The notes beneath the pieces are model-generated. The model did not search any database and was not told the DNA's origin. It worked only from the letters and a program-made list of their open reading frames with translations. Position numbers and translations under genes: made by a program. From Progne subis subis (Eukaryota; Chordata; Aves; Passeriformes; Hirundinidae), in assembly GCA_022316685.1 (NCBI GenBank), contig JAKJHU010000381.1:124001-188000 (forward strand): a stretch of DNA of 64,000 bases, read 5' to 3'. Shown here piece after piece: positions 58,330 to 64,000 of the stretch. Position 1 is the stretch's first letter, and the number at the start of each line of letters is the position of its first letter.

Positions 58330-59545
58330 CGGGCCCAGCCAGGGCTCCGGGAGCTGCTGTCCACATGGAGACAGTTGTGTTGTGGTCAGTCCCAAATATG
58401 GACATAACCAAGTAATGACACCCCCCAATTTCTGTGCATCATTAAGTGTCTTAACAGAATGCACAAATTGCACCTCTTGTTGAATTGTCTGTTCCAAAAT
58501 TTTGACTCCCGAATACTTCCAAGGAGGTTGCTGTTGAACCTTCTCTGGAGACACCTGCAGCCCATAAGAATGCAAAGCATTGAGCAGCTGAGGCTGTATC
58601 CTCAGCAGTCCATCCTGAGTGAATGCTGCCACCAGGATATCATCCATATAATGATAGAAACGGGCATCAGGAAATTGCTTACGAACTCAAGACAAGGCCA
58701 GGGCCACATACCATTGGCAGATGGCCGGCGAGTTTCACATGCCTTGCAGCAAAACTCCATTGATATCTCTGTGCAGGTTCAGCACTGTTAATTGCTGGCA
58801 CTGTGAAGGCAAATTTAGGTTTATCATCAGGGTGCAAAGGAATTATAAAGAAACAATCCTTCAGATCAGTGATGAGAACTGGCCAACCTGCAGGAAGCAT
58901 GGTGGGTGACGGCATACCAGGTTGCAGCATCCCCATGCTTTCCATCACGGCATTAACTTTCCAGAGGTCTTGTAACAACCTCCATTTCCCAAATTTCTTT
59001 TTGATGCACATGACAGGAGTGTTCCAGGGACTGGTAGAAAACTCAAGATGACCCTGGTCCAATCGCTCCTGAACTAGTTTTTCTTCAGGGTTCTCCCAGA
59101 TGGGTTTGTCCACCAGCCACTGTAAAGGAGGTGCAGGACACACTGCGCCCTTCGTCACAGTGGCCCCCATCAAAAATCTGTCCCAATCCATATACCCCAA
59201 GCCACCAGTACATCCCACCCCCAGAGGTTGGCAATAGCCTCAGTGACATAAGGCCAAACCATAGCTGACTGTCCCTCTGAGTTCATGATTAGCACAGGCT
59301 GCTGGCTCACAAAGTATTGCACCGTTCCACCCAATCCTACGACGGGCAACTCCACAGGATCCAGAGGCCACTGCAGAGGCCACACAAAAAATGAGAGGAT
59401 GGTCACATATGCACCCATGTCAATTAGGCCTCAAAGGTGAATTTCTGACGGGGTGGCACCGGGGAGGTGCAGAGTACACCACATTTTGGGACGTCTGTCA
59501 GACAGGATTGCAGTCCAGTACACTTGAGGCGGCCCAGTAGATCCG
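58330..59545 (-). pseudogene. pol: Endogenous retroviral protease and reverse-transcriptase fragment
   Basis: Read on -, about 59543-59170 is an aspartic protease remnant. Its active-site motif is degenerate (IDMGAYVTIL) and is preceded by an in-frame TGA. It is followed by RT from about 59195: [12 protein letters not shown], the A-motif region [18 protein letters not shown] with its Asp present, then frame breaks, then HYMDDILVAA with an intact catalytic YMDD (ATG of the ORF at 58647) and thumb-like residues to about 58360. At least two frameshifts (near 59180 and 58760) and several stops separate the parts. RNase H, integrase and env were not found. Confidence 0.85.
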
Positions 59546-59632
59546 AAGCAGCCGTCCCCTCAACACCGGTCCTCTGTCCTAGAAACAGAAGACTTGTCCC
59601 GCAGCTGCAGTTCAGTCGGTCATCAGCTGTAG

Positions 59633-59650
59633 TTCACGTCAGGGTCACCA
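59633..59650 (-). other. Primer-binding site, tRNA-Trp type
   Basis: On the - strand it starts TGGTGACCCTGACGTGA, closely matching the Trp-tRNA PBS used by avian leukosis/sarcoma-type alpharetroviruses. It sits two bases after a CA that ends the LTR. Only about 90 bp separates it from the protease remnant, so gag has been deleted. Confidence 0.75.
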
Positions 59651-59652
59651 GG

Positions 59653-60018
59653 TGTCGCTGTAGGACACGAAAGAAAGACAAAAGACTCCAAATATTTCAG
59701 AAGGCAAAGAGTATAGAAGTTTTATTGTCTAATTCTTACCACCTTTTATAAGGTGTTCCAATACAGACTTAACATGATTAGTGAATAGGAACAACACCTC
59801 TCTAATTCCATTGGTGAAACTAGAGAAACAGCAAAACACCACCTGGAGAAAGACTGTTTTGGGAAAGGATAGTTTTTTTTGCAGGGTCCCAGCCCTGTTT
59901 GGGGACCACGGATGTGGTGATGTACTAAGGCTTCAGGCTTGTGACTGGCATGTGACAGGGTAGCCTTTTGCTTTGTCATACATCAGAAAAACCTTCCAGG
60001 CTGTGCCTGTTTCTCACA
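59653..60018 (-). mobile_element. 5' LTR of the tRNA-Trp-type retrovirus fragment
   Basis: On -, U3 with TATA (+ ccttttataagg, 59743-59754) is followed by AATAAA (+ tttatt, 59721-59726) and a short U5 ending GCGACA at 59653. The U3 start (right edge) is uncertain; 60018 (TGTGAGAAAC on -) and 59980 (TGTATGACA on -) are both possible. It does not match the family B LTR beside the other end. Confidence 0.65.
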
Positions 60019-60448
60019 AACCTCTTGTCCTCAAACTTGTCCCAGGTTTACTGTAAAAAAAGCAAAGAGAATACATATGGATTAAATGAAAGCAATTAAG
60101 CCATCACCTTCAGTAGCACTTCAAGTCTCTCCCCCTCCTAATGCCACCACTTGCAATGCCAAGGTGATCTGGAGCTTTGCAGTCCCACTCCTCAGTCCCC
60201 ACCTTGTTGTGAGTGTGAAGCTGGACCCCAGGCTGCTGCTGGAAGATGTCAACTCTCTGCACACATCCTGGCAGGATGGCAAGGGAGGGAGCAACTTCTG
60301 GCTTGGAAGGGTCCCTCTTCAGAGTGTGGATGACTTCTGAAGAAAGAGTTTCTAGGGCAAGCTGTTAGCATTGAAATGCAGGGAGACAAAGTAGCCCATG
60401 TTACTCTGGTGGGGCTGTCTGTCCCTTGAAGGTGTCATGGGATGGTGG
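60019..60448. other. Intergenic spacer
   Basis: 430 bp with overlapping 60-84 codon chance ORFs on +. Nothing recognised. Confidence 0.35.
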
Positions 60449-60453
60449 AGAGG

Positions 60454-61097
60454 TGTCCTAGGGTGACTTTATGATGCTTGTATCCCCAGTCATCTGTTCT
60501 GTTTATGTTGGATATTGTGTTCTGTACCTTTAAGACTGGTTCTGAGAGTGAAGGGGGGAAAGAAGAAGCACGCAGTTTGTTTTCAGAAACTGCTCTGACT
60601 CCTACACATTCTGCTCCCTGGACTGTGTCATCTTCAGCACAAACAGACAGCAGGATAGAGACCTCCTGTGCTTTTAGCTAGTTTTAGCTAGCTGAGGCAG
60701 AGAAGTTCCCTGGACTGTTTTGTTTTTTTTTTTCTTGGGACTGTTTAAACCTGCTCTGGACTGAAAATCGCAGAAGAGCACCGGGAGCTCACACCTGCGG
60801 CCCACCAGGGCCCAGGATGGCATTTGCCAGCACTGGAGGGACTGATAAAAGACTGGGTGAGCTGAGCTGCAACCCATGGCAAGTGAGTTTGCCATCTCAC
60901 TTTGGAACGACAAGAGGTTTTATTGTTTCATATTATTCATTTTTTATGCTTGTGGGCACTTTGTTGAATAAATAGTTTTTTCCACTTTTCACTAAGGAGA
61001 TTTTTTCCCAGACCGATTGGTGGGGGGGGCATTTGAGTTTGCTTCTGAGAGGGACCCTATTTGGAGGTTTCCTCCTGAATTTGCCCAAACCAGGACA
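60454..61097 (+). mobile_element. Family D solo LTR (complete copy)
   Basis: A 644-bp LTR starting TGTCCTAGGG and ending AACCAGGACA, with short perfect inverted termini. An exact 5-bp duplication AGAGG flanks it (60449-60453 and 61098-61102). AATAAA is at 60966-60971. This copy defines the family used to read 5727-6805 and 63746. Confidence 0.94.
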
Positions 61098-61102
61098 AGA
61101 GG

Positions 61103-62495
61103 CCTCTGTACAAAGGAGCTACCTGCAAAGGATGAGGGACAATATGTCTTGGAAGACTGGCTTTCCTGACAGTTAAAACATCAGAAATAGAATTGGAAAG
61201 TTTAAGGTAAACTACAGTTGCCTCAGGCAATTCCATCACGTTTCTGTCAGCCTGCAGGATAAGGAAAGAAATAATATATCCTGAGCAGAAATAAGATGAG
61301 GTTGAACTGCATGAGTCATTTCTCTTCAAGGCAGATGAGCTGGACTTGTTTGTCCTTGGTCTAAATTGGGAGCAGGCTCTGGAGGCTCCTCTCTTCCTGG
61401 ATGGTGACCATGTAACATGACTTCCCAAGAGCCTGCATCTGGTGGGGCATTGAGTAGGGCTTTCAGTATGTGACAGGCCTGTGTGGTCTAAATGATCTGA
61501 AAAAGGGCAGAGAAAGAAGGGAAACCTGTTTGTGTCTCAGAGCTATACATTAAGGAAAAATGTGGCCTTTCTAGGGCAGAAAGCCAACCAAGTGTCTGTG
61601 TATTTATTTCTTGTTACAAGCAAGCTGGGGGCTGTGGAACATTTTCAAGATTGGCCTCTGAGCTGCATTATTGTCTGGCTCATGGAAGAGGGGGGATGCA
61701 AATTTCCAAGCCCAGAACTCTGGTTTGTGCTATGTTTTGCAGGATTTTGTTTTGTTTAAAATAAAGAAAAATGCTATAATACAGAGCTGGGTTAGAGCAG
61801 CTACCCAGGGAACTGTGCCCACATTAGGCAGCCTAAGATGAGGCAAGGAAAACTGTTTTTCCCTGCCTCTCCCAGTGTTTCTCTAAACTAATCTCTCTCT
61901 AAGTTTCTTGTGATCCTTTTAGGTAATGCAAATGGTGAGCTCTTACTCTGCATTTGGTTCAGGTCCCCTTTGTTTGACCTGATCCCAGCCACTGAGTTTA
62001 CAATCTGTTTGTGTGTTTAGAATACAGAATCATCTCTCTTCCAAGAATAGGCAGACTTTTCTTATAATATTTAGTGCTGTTTCACCTTCTTGAAAAGACA
62101 GGAGTAATGCCTAGACTGCTGTGCTGGCAGAAGGCTTCTTGCCAGCGTGGCCAGCCTGGCAGACCTGGGCTGGGAGGTGAGTGTGTTTCACAGCAGTTCT
62201 TTGCAAATGCCACCACTCTGACATGGGGGAGAGGGGAGCAAGAGCAAGGGATCAAAAGGTGACAACACCACAACGACAACTTGTGTGTCTTTTAATAAAA
62301 GTTACCACTGTAGCTCTGGAAAAAAAGACTGTGGATGCCTTGTTGCTGTTTATGTGTAAGGAAAATTATGGTGGTGGTGGAGTTGTGGTATGATTATATA
62401 CACCTTTAATTACAGAAAGGTGACAAAGGTGATCTGGGACAGAGAATGCCACATCTGAGAGTTAAACACCCTTCTTCTAACAAAACAAACTAGAC
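61103..62495. other. Intergenic DNA, no gene recognised
   Basis: Mixed-GC sequence. A 123-codon ORF on - (61057-61428) overlaps the D LTR edge and has no familiar content. Confidence 0.4.
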
Positions 62496-62501
62496 ACTTT
62501 G

Positions 62502-63148
62502 TGTGTCTGGTTCTGTCCCCGCTCCAAGAGGGAGATGACCTCTGGCTAGCTCGGTCAACACAGACACAGATGTATCCAGTTCATTTCGGCTTCTCGGCTT
62601 AGCAGCTGGACTCCATATAGTCGAGACAGTCAACAGCAGCAGAAGAGAAAAGGCTGGCTCTCAGCTTAGCAGGTTAAAAGATGTTTATTAGCTCCAGAGT
62701 TGAGAAGCAGAGAGCTCCGAGCTCAGAGGCGAGCGGCTGAGAGCTCAGAGGCTGAGAGCTGAGAGCTCCAAGGCGAGCGGCTGAGAGTTTGAATCTCCCT
62801 CCTCCACCTTATAAGCGGGGGAGGGGTTCCAGGGAGGATACAACAAGACAACAAATCAGGGGATTCAGGGGGTAACAAGGTGTGCCCACCCCCAAGCCTC
62901 GGACCAACCACCTCCAGAGGAAGAAAAAGTCCCCCCAGGCTACCTATCCACCCGAAGCCCTCTCCCTGAGGTTTCGCAATCTGGGAGGGGTAGGCAGGCT
63001 GCCCCAGAGCAAGGAGGGTGGGAGGACTGACACAAAACACCTTGTTATACAGACAACACAAAAGGGATACAGAATTGTGGATACAGTGAAATGAACCATA
63101 ACATAAACTTCTTACAAAAACCTAATAAAACAGTTTTGCGCCACCACA
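62502..63148 (-). mobile_element. Solo LTR, further family (647 bp)
   Basis: The + strand starts TGTGTCTGG and ends CACCACA, with an exact 6-bp duplication ACTTTG (62496-62501 and 63149-63154). On - there is a TATA-like box (+ ccttataagc) and AATAAA (+ tttatt, 62684-62689). An internal tandem repeat of about 25-38 bp units (agagctc...gcgagcggctg) occupies about 62709-62787. Confidence 0.93.
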
Positions 63149-63154
63149 ACTTTG

Positions 63155-63745
63155 GAAAGTGGGCTCTAGGCTTCCCCCTGGTTCCCTTGCCCTAGTATTT
63201 GATGATGTGAATTTAGAGTGCTGGGCCAGGTTCCTGACCCTGACCCTCATAGGCACCTGGCAGATGAGTGGAGGGATCTGACACTAGATAATTTAACAGA
63301 GGTGGCTTTCCTGTCTGTGCAAGGCCTAAACCATGGCAGCTGTCATGCAGCTCCAGCTCTGGCTACTTGCAGACACACAGCAGCTTGCAGAGATACTTAT
63401 TCCACAAGCACAACCCTTCAGTCATTAGGATTCATGTATTTCTTTTCCTTCACCCATTCACTGTTCACTGAGTAAAAGGATTGTCTCTCTGACAGATACC
63501 ACCATAGAAAACTCTCATGTAACTTTCAAATGAACCATCACAAACCTTTTAACCTTTGAGACTTTTCCCACTGTTTTCTCAAAACCTGTCAAACTAATGT
63601 GGTGCTCTCAGTGTCTTTTTAGAGTTCAGCTGGCAGTGTCACAACCCTCTAACAAGTCCCATTATGTCTGTAGCACTTCTGAACATGGCTTTGAGGGATG
63701 CTTCAGGAATCCACTGGCTGCATCTCTTTGGTGGTCCTTACCAGC
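63155..63745. other. Intergenic spacer
   Basis: About 590 bp with no recognised gene or repeat. Confidence 0.35.
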
Positions 63746-64000
63746 TGTCCTGGGGTGACTGTGTATCCCCAATCGACTGTTGGGTGCAGGGGGAGGGCAA
63801 GAGTGGTTTGTTTCTTCCCCAGGAAAACTCTGCTCATTGGAGTGACCTTGAAGCGAGGGAGTTGGAACTCGGCAAGATGAAAGAAGCTCTGTTTTTTTTT
63901 TTTTTTTCCCGGCAGTTAGTTAGTTTAGTGCTAGCGTAGTTAGACGCTGTAGAATAGCTGAAACTTTTTGCCTTTTTTTTTTTTCTTTTTTTTTCCCCTT
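63746..64000 (+). mobile_element. Family D LTR, truncated by the window end
   Basis: Starts TGTCCTGGGGTGACTGTG and tracks the start of the D copy at 60454, including the tatccccaatcg-like phrase. Two long T runs (about 63892-63907 and 63972-63992) lie in it. The remainder is outside the window. Confidence 0.8.

Noticed and set aside
57530..60018. Reading 57530-60018 as one provirus with matching LTRs
   Set aside because: The LTR at 57530-58115 has its own exact 6-bp TSD and does not resemble the LTR at 59653-60018.

Overview
The window is nuclear DNA from a bird, most likely an oscine passerine. Three things point there: a moesin gene with vertebrate splice structure, avian CR1 LINE fragments, and a tRNA-Ile-headed SINE with a CR1-like tail (TguSINE1 type). 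No prokaryotic gene organisation is visible.

The only host gene I can support is MSN (moesin), an ERM protein linking cortical actin to the plasma membrane. It lies on the + strand. Twelve coding exons (numbered 2-13) run from 23113 to 39480, all with GT-AG introns and exon sizes that fit the conserved ERM layout. The tiny first coding exon, expected to encode only about four residues, is not visible, so 1-23112 is read as intron 1 or 5' flank. The summed exon lengths are one base too long for an open frame. The extra base is in exon 10 near 36900-36902 and brings a stop at 36965-36967. The 3' UTR probably ends at one of several AATAAA signals between 41797 and 42535.

The rest is dominated by retroelements, about a quarter of the window. 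I find several LTR families, most copies bounded by TG...CA and target-site duplications (TSDs). (i) A long 1.5-1.6 kb LTR family, here called L, has four full copies (10860, 16572, 25799 on +; 53124 on -), all with 5-bp TSDs, plus one fragment. (ii) Family D has 5-bp TSDs (5727-6805 on -, 60454-61097 on +, 63746 running off the end). (iii) Family C is about 395 bp; one copy is nested inside a D copy, one stands alone with a 6-bp TSD, and one is antisense in MSN intron 9. (iv) Family B is about 580 bp, with solo copies at 45142 and 57530. (v) A further solo LTR is at 62502-63148. (vi) A gag-bearing, pol/env-deleted provirus is at 46968-50624 with a Lys-type primer-binding site. (vii) A degenerate pro-RT fragment on the - strand at about 58330-59545 lies next to a tRNA-Trp-type primer-binding site and an LTR.

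Layout: 1-23 kb is intron-like sequence with CR1, SINE and L/C/D LTRs; 23-39.5 kb is the MSN gene body; 39.5-42.5 kb is the probable 3' UTR; 42.5-45 kb is unassigned; 45-64 kb is an intergenic ERV-rich tract with no recognisable host gene. High LTR density beside a frameshifted MSN copy raises the possibility of a W-linked, neo-sex-linked or germline-restricted paralogue, but an assembly error in one base is an equally simple reading of the frameshift.
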